Positions 55,480 to 64,000 of a stretch of DNA of 64,000 nt are shown here, piece by piece. The stretch lies in NCBI GenBank assembly GCA_013368325.1, contig JAACJK010000061.1, forward strand, positions 558,001 to 622,000. The letters are read 5' to 3'. A model generated the notes under the pieces. That model was not told the origin of the DNA and did not search any database. It saw nothing but the letters and a program-made list of their open reading frames with translations. Every line of letters starts with the position of its first letter. The stretch's first letter is position 1. The translations under genes and the position numbers were made by a program. This DNA is from Ephemerocybe angulata (Eukaryota; Basidiomycota; Agaricomycetes; Agaricales; Psathyrellaceae).

Positions 55480-57020
55480 TGCGACATCGAGCAACCCATC
55501 CTACACTTACCCGTGCTTCCGTCATCCGACGCCGTTTCCCGCCATTCCTGTCGTTCCATCGCCTCCCCCTTCTGCTGTTCACCCACGCCGTGACCAACCT
55601 TATCCACACCTTTCGCAGTGAAAACATGAATAGCGCTCCCAACCCGGTACCCCTTGGATCTCCCCCTCCTCCTTCGCATCGTACAACATTCCTCCCACCT
55701 ACACCTTCCCCCACCACGACCGGCGGCACAACCCCTTGAACACCCCTCAAATTCCCTCCCACACTCCCCGCCGTCTCACTCTCCAACCTCTCCCCCAACC
55801 TCTCCTCCAAACTCTTCCCAGCGCGAGATACTCTACCTCTTCCCTGGGGAACTCGCCGAAGTAGAGACCCCGCGCAACGACGCTGCAGCGCTCGAGCTGG
55901 CGCTCGCGGAGACGCTGGGGATGTGCGGGCAGCGGTTCAACGGTGGAGGTGGAGGTGGTGGGACTCGAGAGGGTGTGCGTAGAGGCCAGGGTGCTCGTGA
56001 GCAGGTCCGAGTAAGACATGGACGACAGCCGTTTCATGGGCCCGTGGCTCGGCGACGGCGGGCTCGACGTCGGCAACACCTGCGACCCGCCACTGACACC
56101 CCGAGCGATCGGCTGCACGCTCGTCAAAGAGGGACGCTGGGGAGAGAGGCGCTACGATCGCGATGTCGGTGTCGGTGGACTTCGTGAGCGCCGCTGCCGC
56201 TCTGTCAAGCACGGTGGGGATGGAGGATTCGAGCTGTTCGGCTGTGCGGGCGTGGGGGATGCGGTGTGGGTCCAGGATGTGGGTCCAGGACCTTGTTTGG
56301 GTTGGACGGGGAAGGTGGGAGGAGGAGGGGCTCGATGTCGCGCTCGAAGATCGCGGAGGAGGACAAGTGGCTTCGATATTAGGCGTTAGCTGTGTTCGTG
56401 GTGAAAAGGGGAGGGGGGAGGGAGCGATGCGTACATGGATGTGGGCGACCGAGCCAAGGCGGGCGTCGAAGCGGAGGTGCGACGAGGCGCTGTAGCCGTG
56501 TCGTTGTTGGCTGGGCGAGCAGAGCGAGCTCGACATGTACTGGACCTGATACGTCGTAGCACTGAGCGAGACGGGTGTTCGATGGGGCTCTGGGGACGAC
56601 GAGGAGGACATGGTGGTGGGAGAGAACTGATGGCCCCGCGTAAACAGGATCTTTGATTGCTGACTAAGCGCTTGTTCGGGGCTCTCGGCGTTCGCTGTGC
56701 AAGTTTGGCTGTGGGGGCAAGGAAGGGTATCGTTTCAAGGGCTGTGAGCTGTGCGAAGGGGAGGATGAGGAGTGGGTGTTGGCCCGGCAAGGGATCGGGC
56801 ATTGTCGTCACCGATGGTCTCGACTCTTGACGTCATCGACCATGACCGCTCTCTGATCATCGTGCTAGGCGCTCAACTAGGGAGTACTCCAGCATCCGTG
56901 AGCGATGATCCGCTGGGCGACCAACTGAGATAGGCAAGCGCACCATACCGTCCCGAGCCGTCCCGTCGTCCTCTCGCGACTGTCGCATCAAGCCAACGCG
57001 ACGTCCACTGATCCTGTTAT
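55480..57020 (-). pseudogene. Copy 3 of the decayed unrecognised gene family
   Basis: Minus strand: leader at 57020-56900 (GATCCGCTGGGCGACC and CAGTCGCGAGAGGACGACGG reverse complements) and 56850-56620, then ATG at 56611 with MSSSSSPEPHRTP, RSSSATSSPSSSHLP, LTKSTDTDIAIVAPLSPASL, SYSDLLTSTLASTHTLSS. Frames change at least twice after the AIVAPLSP block, so the copy is broken. It is the longest copy for the N-terminal half and preserves the empty site of the hAT element. Confidence 0.6.
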
Positions 57021-58165
57021 TTTCGGGGTACGTCCCCCCCATTCGCTGTTCAGAGCCCACTCGAGCTTTCATTTGCCCGTCTTTGCGAAATCTCCTACAT
57101 TCGAGTACATATTCAGAGTAAATGCATGTATTGTGCTGACTTTGTATGCACAGCTTCAGCGCAAATCTTTCTCCGAATGTGGATCGGACTGAATACATGA
57201 ACAATGGGACACTGGAGGCGGATTTTCTGCGCCTTATTTTCGCGCCTAGAGTGTGCGCCGCTCCCGACTTATACACTACAAGTGCCACGATCGCCGCCGT
57301 CGTCGTCTCGACTGTGGGACTATGCGAGTTCACATGTATCGCACCAGCCATTTCGAGTTAACGACCCCATTTAAACACCGGTTCAGCCTAGACTCGGATA
57401 TGCCGATCATGTGTAGCAGTGCAAGATTGGATTATCACCGCGGGGGCGTCCACCGCTGCACGTCCCATCCACCCGTGTGACGTGCGTATTTATTAACGAG
57501 CATGCCAAATCTGTGCGGCATGGGCCGCACCATAGGATACGTGAATGCGCACGATCGTCTCAGAAGATTTCAAGTGTATGGTCTGGACTCTATGCGAGCG
57601 GCGATCCCCAGCCATTTCGATTTGACCTATGTTCAAAACCTCTTCAGAGTCGAAAGCAGTAGGCATTGAGTGTGCCAAATCTTCAGAACTCGAAGTACAT
57701 TGTGAGTATCCCTAACGCGCTACGTACCGACCAAGTCCACCAAGTCGAGACTTCCCGATTAGGAAGGTCGATTAGGCGCCCGTCGGAGTAGCTTTGGCAC
57801 AGGGTCTCGCCGACGAGCTCTACACTCTGACTCATTCAATAGAATTGTCCTGCTGGACGGGACAACGGTAAGGCGTCTCAAGCGCGCATGGACCGACTCT
57901 GTAGGGTATAAAAAATGGGCACTTAGAGTAGATACTAGAATTTCGTCGTGCACGTCTTCACCCTCAAGTACACGTCTCGAGCACGTTTCCCGCTCTCGTC
58001 TATCGTATCTATCACTTTCTCTCTCTATCTCTACTTCCAAATCTATTATATTCATTCTATAGACGCTCTACGTGAGTCACCTTTCGTGAAGCCATCGTTT
58101 ATCGCTCCTCCGCACTCGCGAGACAACCAGGCGAGTCAGCTGAAATGATGCTTCCTCTCGGGATT
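57021..58165. other. No recognised gene
   Basis: TTAGGCGCCCG at 57772. A TATA-like GGGTATAAAAAATG near 57903 precedes no convincing frame. Confidence 0.35.
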
Positions 58166-59122
58166 CGGACGGTCCCGTCACGCTGATGTGACATCAACCG
58201 TCCGTCTGTGACAGGGACTGTCCGGCGCTCCCACGGGACCCACGGGGGCGTGCGCAGGCTTGCAGGCTTGGGCGCTTAAGCCGTGCCCCCTCCCGGACCC
58301 TCCTCTCGCTCGGGATGGAGGGCTTTTGATGGGTTAGATTAGTTAGATTAGATTACGGGGGCTAGATATTATTAGATTACCTGTTTTGATCGAAAAGTGA
58401 CCGAATCCTGTGCGGTTGACAACCTGTCATCGAGTGGGAATTGCCCCGGCACTGGGCAGTGAGGCTGGGCCAGAAAAAATCCCGTCTGCCGTGCGGGATT
58501 CATCAAAGGACAGTCCTGGTGCCGAGATTTTGCTGGGACCGTCCGTTTTCTCATGGGGACTGTCCGTTTGATGACGAGGACCGTCCGTTTGCACGGTTGG
58601 ACTGTCCGTTTGGGGCCTCACCTAAATTTCTTAGGCCCCATCAATCTGTCCTTGATTGCCAGTCTCGGCAGGCTGCCTGCAAAGGTGAGTGTGCACAGTG
58701 GTTGGGATGGGCCTCCTGAGCTCCTCCTCCTCCTCCTCCTGGCTCCCTTCCTCCTCTCCCCTCTTCCTTTTGTCTCAGTTCCAATATAGATATAGTATAT
58801 GTAGTATATGTAGACTAATGAATATAATGTATGGCCTCCTCTCTTGGTAGGCTCTATCTTAGCTCAGTGTCCTCCTCAATAGTGAATACTGGCGCTTTTC
58901 GCTTTTTTGCTCATTTTTGCTCTATTTTTCTCCTCCCTGGCCCTGAGAACATTCATTAACATCAGTAATACATTTTGTAATTCTACACTATGTCTAACAC
59001 GCTCAGAAACGCGCGTCCTGGCTTTCCCCTGCTGCAGGAAGGGGGCGAGCTGGGTGTGCCCGGCAATCGCCGTGTCACAGGGCGCTCGGCACGCGGCACG
59101 TGACACGGCAGCGACCGTCCGG
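58166..59122. mobile_element. Candidate element rich in GACYGTCCG repeats
   Basis: Starts with CGGACGGTC and ends with GACCGTCCGG. GACCGTCCG or GACTGTCCG recurs at about 58213, 58549, 58560, 58582 and 58603, four of them in a loose tandem with GTCCGTTTG. GGGCGCTTAAG lies at 58270. Terminal repeats are only 9-10 bp and no target duplication was seen, so the limits are tentative. No transposase. Confidence 0.45.
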
Positions 59123-59149
59123 TTACGGGGGCGCAGCTACACTTCCTCG

Positions 59150-59706
59150 TCGATAAGTTACTGATGGCGGATGATGTTTCAAGCGCTATAATCAGCGGTG
59201 GTTTGCCCGTGAAGCTTCACCAACAAACCTAACGCTAACTGCCAAAAGAGGAAACTCTCGTGCGCCTCCGGCGCACTCATATCGTGAAGCATCAGGAAGC
59301 ACAAACTAGCGAAGGACATTTTGACGAAAATATAATGATACCTCAGGCTAACCGCTAAGCCTAACCCTACAGCCCTAACCCAAACCTATCACCAAACCCA
59401 AACCCTAAGCTGAACCTTAACGCCCGCTTGCGCGGGCGCTTGTGCCGCCACAACAGCCTGCATCCCACTTTCCGGAGTAAGTATGCTTTTAATTTGAGGC
59501 CACCTAATCGAGTCAGCGAGGCATGAAAATTTCAAGAGAGGTACTTTTGATATAAGTATGACCTATTTGAAGAAGACGCGCGCGGAGGCACAGTAGAGCG
59601 CGTGAAGCATCACGGGCAAATACAGTACAGTGCGTGAAGCATCACGGGCGAAACACCGCTGATTATAGGGCTGGAAACATCATCCGCCACCAGTAACTTA
59701 TCGAGG
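59150..59706. mobile_element. Second CCCTAA-core TIR element, 557 bp
   Basis: Left end TCGATAAGTTACTGATGGCGG... and right end ...CGCCACCAGTAACTTATCGA are inverted over about 70 bp including GATGATGTTTC and TATAATCAGCGGTG. The core has CCCTAA motifs (59360-59420), a GC hairpin (CCCGCTTGCGCGGG), TTTTAATTTGAGGCCA (59487-59502) and ATGAAAATTTCAAG (59523-59536), shared with the 18.5-kb element, yet the terminal repeats are unrelated to that element. GTGAAGCATCACGGGC repeats near the right end. Confidence 0.85.
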
Positions 59707-61155
59707 TTGAAGCATCATCCCAGCTGATTCTTGTGAGACAACTCGTCTCTACAACATGGCGTAACCGAGCATAAGAGTCGGATGGAATAGATGAGAACTG
59801 GGACGACTCGGAGGCTTCGTGTCTACATGGCCTACATTTGAGCACAATTCATGATCAGCCTTCAATGAGCCGTGTTGCGACTGTACACTATCGCCCTGAC
59901 TCGACTCGAGCAATTCTTCGTGCATGCATACTTCGTCATTCTGCGAATGGGTTTGACGCCAACGAAGTTGCGGTAGGCGCTATCAAATGACGAGCTCTGA
60001 GAAGGGGCCTTATGGAACTTGTATGGAACGTGTTACGCCCTATGTACCATCCTGGGCAACATCGGAAAGTCTCGTGCCATCCAGAATTCAACTATTTTCG
60101 AGTCTCGACGGCGTCAATCACCGTTGACGGTTTGTTCGCGCAGTATCCCACGCGAATCGTGTCGCTCAGAAAATAGACTGACGGCACCTAAATCCACGAA
60201 ATCGCTCCGCCCATCAGCTTATTTATACGACGAAAGATCCACTTCACAGCTGGCCTACAGAGTTTGAGGAGCTTCCCACTCTTTCAGCATCCTGACTCGC
60301 TCACAAAAGATCAAGCGCCCACATTCCTCGGTACACCCCGCCTCCTTTCCTCTAACGGAAATTCCTCAATCATGCCCATCCCATGAACACCCCCCTGCCC
60401 TCCGGAATCTCCACCACGGACATTTCAAATGTATGTCTCAACACCCCCATATCATTCTCATTCCTCATAAACTCGAGAACCATCAGCTTGTGGCAACTCG
60501 GTCGCGGTGAATTCAGCGCGGCCTTTCGGCCATTCGTGCAGGTGGAGGAGAAAGCGGACTGTCACCTTGGGGAAGTGATTTGGAGAGGCAACGGTAACAC
60601 TGCCTGCAGAGTGAGGGGTGAGGAGACTCGAGATAGGATCTATTCCAGTATTGTAAGTAACTAGAATCGAGGCTCGCGGTAGTGGACTGCTTAGGGACAA
60701 GCCTATTTGAGTACCATAAGCATGTAACTAGCCTACGAATCAATGAAGTGAATCGCTTCGGTAAAACGAGAGGTGGCGGAATTGGACACTGCACAACCTT
60801 TGGACTATCCGTCCCATTTATTCCTTAGCCTACATATCGTCCGTCTCCTAGGCGCCCAGTACTCCGGCCTTCCGGGTCGGCTACGCCTGATCTGATCGTG
60901 ACAGCAGACGCTACCGTCACAAACTGATGCCCGCACACCACCCGGACTGTATGACGATTTGGTTCATTCCAGTTTTGGCATCTTCTTACACACCAACCAC
61001 AACATTGTATTCACTACCCCCCGTCCGCTTTTCCGCAATGTCACGCACCTATTCGCCCACCCGCCCCAACGTCCGCTTCCCCATTTCTGTGAGACTTGCC
61101 CTTCCTCCTGCCATGTATTCGCGGGCATGCTCTCCATGCTCACCTATATTCATAG
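59707..61155. other. No secure gene; may hold 5' exons of the next gene
   Basis: CAAGCGCCC at 60311 and TAGGCGCCC at 60848. Sequence 60960-61155 (HFCETCPSSCHVFAG... in one frame) could be an upstream exon ending in the CATAG acceptor, but the start codon is not identifiable. Confidence 0.35.
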
Positions 61156-61788
61156 AATGCTCTTGAATACCTCGAGCAGCTGCCGACAAAGCACATAGGA
61201 GCCCTTGTTTTGGTCCTTCATCGCCAGAACACTGGTATCTTGGCGAAGGCCGGTGACCGACACCAAGAGGGCAGAAAAGAGGAGCGCCGGGCCCAGCTGA
61301 ACCTGCTGGAGAAGATGTCCCGTGCGTTGGTCACTGCACATATACTCGAAGGAGGCAGAGACCGTGAAATTCATAGGGTCCAGGAAGAGAGTGAAGCTGC
61401 CGAGTTGAAATACTGTCTGGCCCTACGTCGTTGGAAAGAGTCTAGGAAGATGGTGGCGGATATTCGGGCACACATGTATGATCTTGGGGAGCAGGAAATG
61501 GAGGACGCTTTCTACACTCGCGTCCTCAATATAGGTGCGCATTGTGTTCCAGCTCCTCTAAGGTCTTGCCGTCATTCTAATTGTCTACCACCCCTTTATT
61601 TCACCACAGAACGAGAGTATGGTATATTATACCAGGAGAACGACGATGTCACCGGTCCAGGACCCTCCCTGGACCGGAGCGATGATGAAGATTGGTCCCC
61701 AGACAGTGAAGATGGCGGTTCCAGACATGACCAAGACTGCTCCGAGGACGACGACGGCGACGACGGCGCCGACGCTCAAGCCATGTGA
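61156..61788 (+). CDS. Coiled-coil protein with acidic tail, 5' end unresolved
   Basis: The frame opens right after a CATAG acceptor at 61155 with ALEYLEQLPTKHIGALVLVL. A helical, charged stretch follows: EGRKEERRAQLNLLEKMSRA and HRVQEESEAAELKYCLALRR, consistent with coiled coil. An intron 61535-61609 (75 nt, GT-AG) splits LNI|ERE; it is a multiple of three and stop-free, so retention would insert 25 residues. The tail from about residue 155 is Asp/Glu-rich (RSDDEDWSPDSEDGG, EDDDGDDGAD). Ends TGA at 61786-61788. Upstream exons are expected but not defined. No family recognised. Confidence 0.5.
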   Translation, partial: NALEYLEQLPTKHIGALVLVLHRQNTGILAKAGDRHQEGRKEERRAQLNLLEKMSRALVTAHILEGGRDREIHRVQEESEAAELKYCLALRRWKESRKMVADIRAHMYDLGEQEMEDAFYTRVLNIGAHCVPAPLRSCRHSNCLPPLYFTTEREYGILYQENDDVTGPGPSLDRSDDEDWSPDSEDGGSRHDQDCSEDDDGDDGADAQAM

Positions 61789-62699
61789 GGATGGGGTCGC
61801 GGCTGCGCGCCGACACCATCTGATCCACCCTCCAGGTGTGCTCACTTGACCGTGTATGGCCTGAAACTTAGCACCCGCCCATAAGCTCTTTGATAGACTG
61901 TAATGCACAACGCCGTGGAGTGCTGTAACAATTGAAAGACATATCCTACCCCTTTCCTTGATAACTATGGTATAAAAAAGCAACTGGAGTTGGGGACTGG
62001 CGCTGCACGCAGCGCCGCTAGCGGATTGGTAGGCCCGGGCCCAGAAAGAATCGCTAAGTCAGTTGTGAACCAGCTTCTCACATTTGGTGCCCATCTAATA
62101 AATCACACTACGGGATATCAGACTCAGCTCATATTCGTCCTCATCGCTTATATTTTCCTTCATTTATTTTTCCCCGCCTCTTTATCTACTCGGTTACGTT
62201 GCTCGGTGGTCATAGTTGTACCAAGATGTTTGATGCTAAGTCCAAAGCATCTCAAAAGGGCAAGACACTGCTTCGCATGCTCTCAGAAATCCGAGAAATT
62301 GAGAATGACGCACCGCGCAGCATATACTTATCCCGTTGACCGTCAGACTTGCGGTGTTTGTTGATACTACCTCGGTGATACCAATAGTTCCCTATGAAAA
62401 TGAAAATGAGTTAAATTCTATAGAAGAATCGAAACAGATACTTTACTTGACACAAAGCGCAGAGCGCGGAAAGTTATCATTCAAGAATAGACACTATTTA
62501 TTAACTTTAAACTTGAGATTCGACTTCATATGTACAGCTAGAATGTCTAATTCGACAGGTGATAACACGAGAGCACGATAGCAAAACGAAAGTAATACGA
62601 AAGCAAAGGGAAAGCAATACGAAAGCAAAGAGCACCGACAACAGCGATAGACAGACAAATGAATCGCCAAACCGTGCATTATACACCAGGGTCACCCCC
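61789..62699. other. Intergenic; small ORF at 62226-62339
   Basis: A 37-codon ATG frame (MFDAKSKASQKGKTLLRML...) with A at -3 lies at 62226-62339; its coding status is unknown. 61785-61819 matches 45440-45473 at 32 of 34 positions (see findings). 62580-62650 is a GAAAGCAA simple repeat. Confidence 0.35.
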
Positions 62700-64000
62700 T
62701 CAAACCTTCAGCTCGTTCTCGACCCTCCAAAGTGACCCATAACCAATACTCACCCCCGCACAATCCTCCAACCACACCTTATTATCCTTACACATCTTCA
62801 CCACCCTTATCCACAAACTCCCCACGCGCCTCCACTGCTGAATCTCCCGCGCCCGAAGCAGCCGTTCTTCAGCCTCCCACCGCCGTTCCAGCCGCCTCTG
62901 CTCAACACGCGGATCCTTCCTCGGGGAACGAAGGGTAGCATGCACAGACGGCTTTTCAGCGGATAACGCACCCGCCGAAGCCGCTGAACGAATGAAACTC
63001 GAAAACATCCTCGACACCCTCGGCCCCTCCCTCCTCCTCCCGTTCCCACCCCCACTCCCACTCGCCTCGCCTCCCCCATCCTCCCACTCAGCCACCCCCT
63101 CCCCCTCCCCCAAATCATCCCCCAACTCCCACTCCCTCCCCCACCTCTCCTCCAACACCCCCCTCCCAAGCCTCTCACTCCCCTCCCCCACCGCCACCCT
63201 CCCCTCCTCTCTCATAGCCCCACTCTCCCAACTCAAATCCCTTATATACTGCAACTTCGGATACGCGTCCCGCTGCGCGAGCCCCCCGAACTGCGCGATC
63301 AGCGCGAACCACGGGTCGAACTCGCCCTCGACGGGCAGCGCGTCGGGCGGGGGCAGCGCATCGGGCTTGCCGCCCCGTGCGAGGCGGTCGACGTCGCGCG
63401 CCGCGACGCGTTCAAGCCCTTCGTGGATGCGCCGTTGCAGATCGCGGATGCCGATGAAGGTGAGTGTGGGGTGTGAGGGGATGAGGATGTGAGGTGCGAT
63501 GATGTTGGGGTTTTGCCAGTCCCATTCGGCGTTGGCGCTCACGATGAGTTGCTTGAGGTTGGGCAGCCAGGTCGCGATCTCCGGGAGGGTGTGTGGTGTT
63601 CCATTCGTACCGTCGTGAGCGTGGGGTCCACCTGCAACCCAGAATTCCTCGACTTCTCCGCTTGAATGACCTAGCTCGAGCTGGACGATCTTCTCGCCGT
63701 GGGAGATGAAGAACTGCGCGAAGCCGTCGCCGGCGTACGAGAAGTCGGCCGAGATGACGGAGAGGTTCTGCACGACGGGCATGTCCCACGACGCGAGGAC
63801 GGCGAAGGTGATGTTGTCGAGCGTCACCTTGAGCGACCGAAGCGCGGGGAGGTGGAGTGGTGCGGCGGCGAGGAGGTCGAGCGTCGATGTCGAGGGTTTG
63901 TGCGAGAGGGATGGAGACGGAGACGATGTGGAGGTGGAGGTGGTGACGGTCGTCGAGGACAGAGAGGTGTTTAGAGTCGTTAGCGTGTGGGGGTTGATAG
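62700..64000 (-). CDS. LRR/F-box-type protein, C-terminal 433 aa, runs off right edge
   Basis: Open on the minus strand from the window edge to the stop at 62700 without an intron. Motifs: LPALRSLKVTLDNITFAVL, WDMPVVQNLSVISADFSY, FFISHGEKIVQLELGHSS, LPNLKQLIVSANAEWDWQNP, PSHPTLTFIGIRDLQ. These alternate Leu-rich strands and loops as in basidiomycete F-box/LRR proteins, where the N-terminal F-box (off the window) would bind SCF ligase Skp1. The C-terminal 170 residues are Glu/Arg-rich with a low-complexity Gly/Glu stretch and ending WLEDCAGVSIGYGSLWR. A 55-residue piece reappears at 27125. Codon use is GC3-rich. The F-box itself is inference. Confidence 0.72.
   Translation of the reverse strand, partial: INPHTLTTLNTSLSSTTVTTSTSTSSPSPSLSHKPSTSTLDLLAAAPLHLPALRSLKVTLDNITFAVLASWDMPVVQNLSVISADFSYAGDGFAQFFISHGEKIVQLELGHSSGEVEEFWVAGGPHAHDGTNGTPHTLPEIATWLPNLKQLIVSANAEWDWQNPNIIAPHILIPSHPTLTFIGIRDLQRRIHEGLERVAARDVDRLARGGKPDALPPPDALPVEGEFDPWFALIAQFGGLAQRDAYPKLQYIRDLSWESGAMREEGRVAVGEGSERLGRGVLEERWGREWELGDDLGEGEGVAEWEDGGGEASGSGGGNGRRREGPRVSRMFSSFIRSAASAGALSAEKPSVHATLRSPRKDPRVEQRRLERRWEAEERLLRAREIQQWRRVGSLWIRVVKMCKDNKVWLEDCAGVSIGYGSLWRVENELKV

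Overview
The window reads as nuclear DNA of a filamentous basidiomycete, probably an agaricomycete. Genes are split by many short GT-AG introns (about 48-75 nt, branch-point-like CTNAC/CTGAT), TATA and Kozak-like contexts precede starts, and several proteins belong to lineage-typical families: a fungal Tsp2-like tetraspanin, a CsbD/Hmp1-like protein, an SRPK-type kinase, a basidiomycete Zn2Cys6 factor and a large HxxC-type zinc-finger family. No rRNA, convincing tRNA, CRISPR array or prokaryotic operon was seen. The species cannot be named from the sequence.

Layout. 1-4.2 kb: GAC/GTC-rich sequence with four related intron-like segments, no recognised gene. 4.2-6.0 kb: a tandem array of 159-bp units, each holding four hairpins around a nearly constant octamer loop. 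6.2-7.9 kb: intact 6-exon C8 zinc-finger gene. 9.3 kb: a carbonic anhydrase scrap. 12.4-14.1 kb: intact 7-exon SAM methyltransferase. 15-16 kb: decayed Zn2Cys6 transcription factor. 18.5-19.1 kb: terminal-inverted-repeat element with telomere-like CCCTAA motifs. 19.7-21.8 kb (minus): decayed SRPK kinase. 23.2-24.8 kb: intact 5-exon gene with three C-x2-C...H-x3-C modules. 25-32 kb: gene-poor, with scraps and repeats plus a one-module gene of the same zinc-finger family (28.3 kb). 33.0-34.2 kb (minus): intact 2-oxoglutarate/Fe(II) oxygenase-like gene. 36.0-37.9 kb: HAMP-repeat scrap of a group III histidine kinase next to a tetraspanin whose ends are out of frame. 39.7-40.1 kb: intact CsbD/Hmp1-like gene. 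44.8-45.9 kb: decayed importin-beta. 46.5-47.0 kb (minus): intact two-module zinc-finger gene. 48.1, 50.9, 58.2 and 59.2 kb: four inverted-repeat elements (TA-flanked mariner type, hAT type with 8-bp duplication, a GTCCG-rich candidate, and a second telomere-motif element). 49.3-52.0 and 55.5-57.0 kb (minus), with 25.1-26.0 kb (plus), are three decayed copies of one unrecognised gene. 61.2-61.8 kb: coiled-coil/acidic protein. 62.7-64.0 kb (minus): C-terminal part of an LRR/F-box-type protein running off the edge.

The overall picture is an accessory, repeat-rich region. A handful of intact lineage-specific genes sit among disintegrating copies of normally conserved single-copy genes, short non-autonomous DNA transposons, and an unexpected abundance of designed-looking palindromes. 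No pathway or cluster logic links the intact genes.
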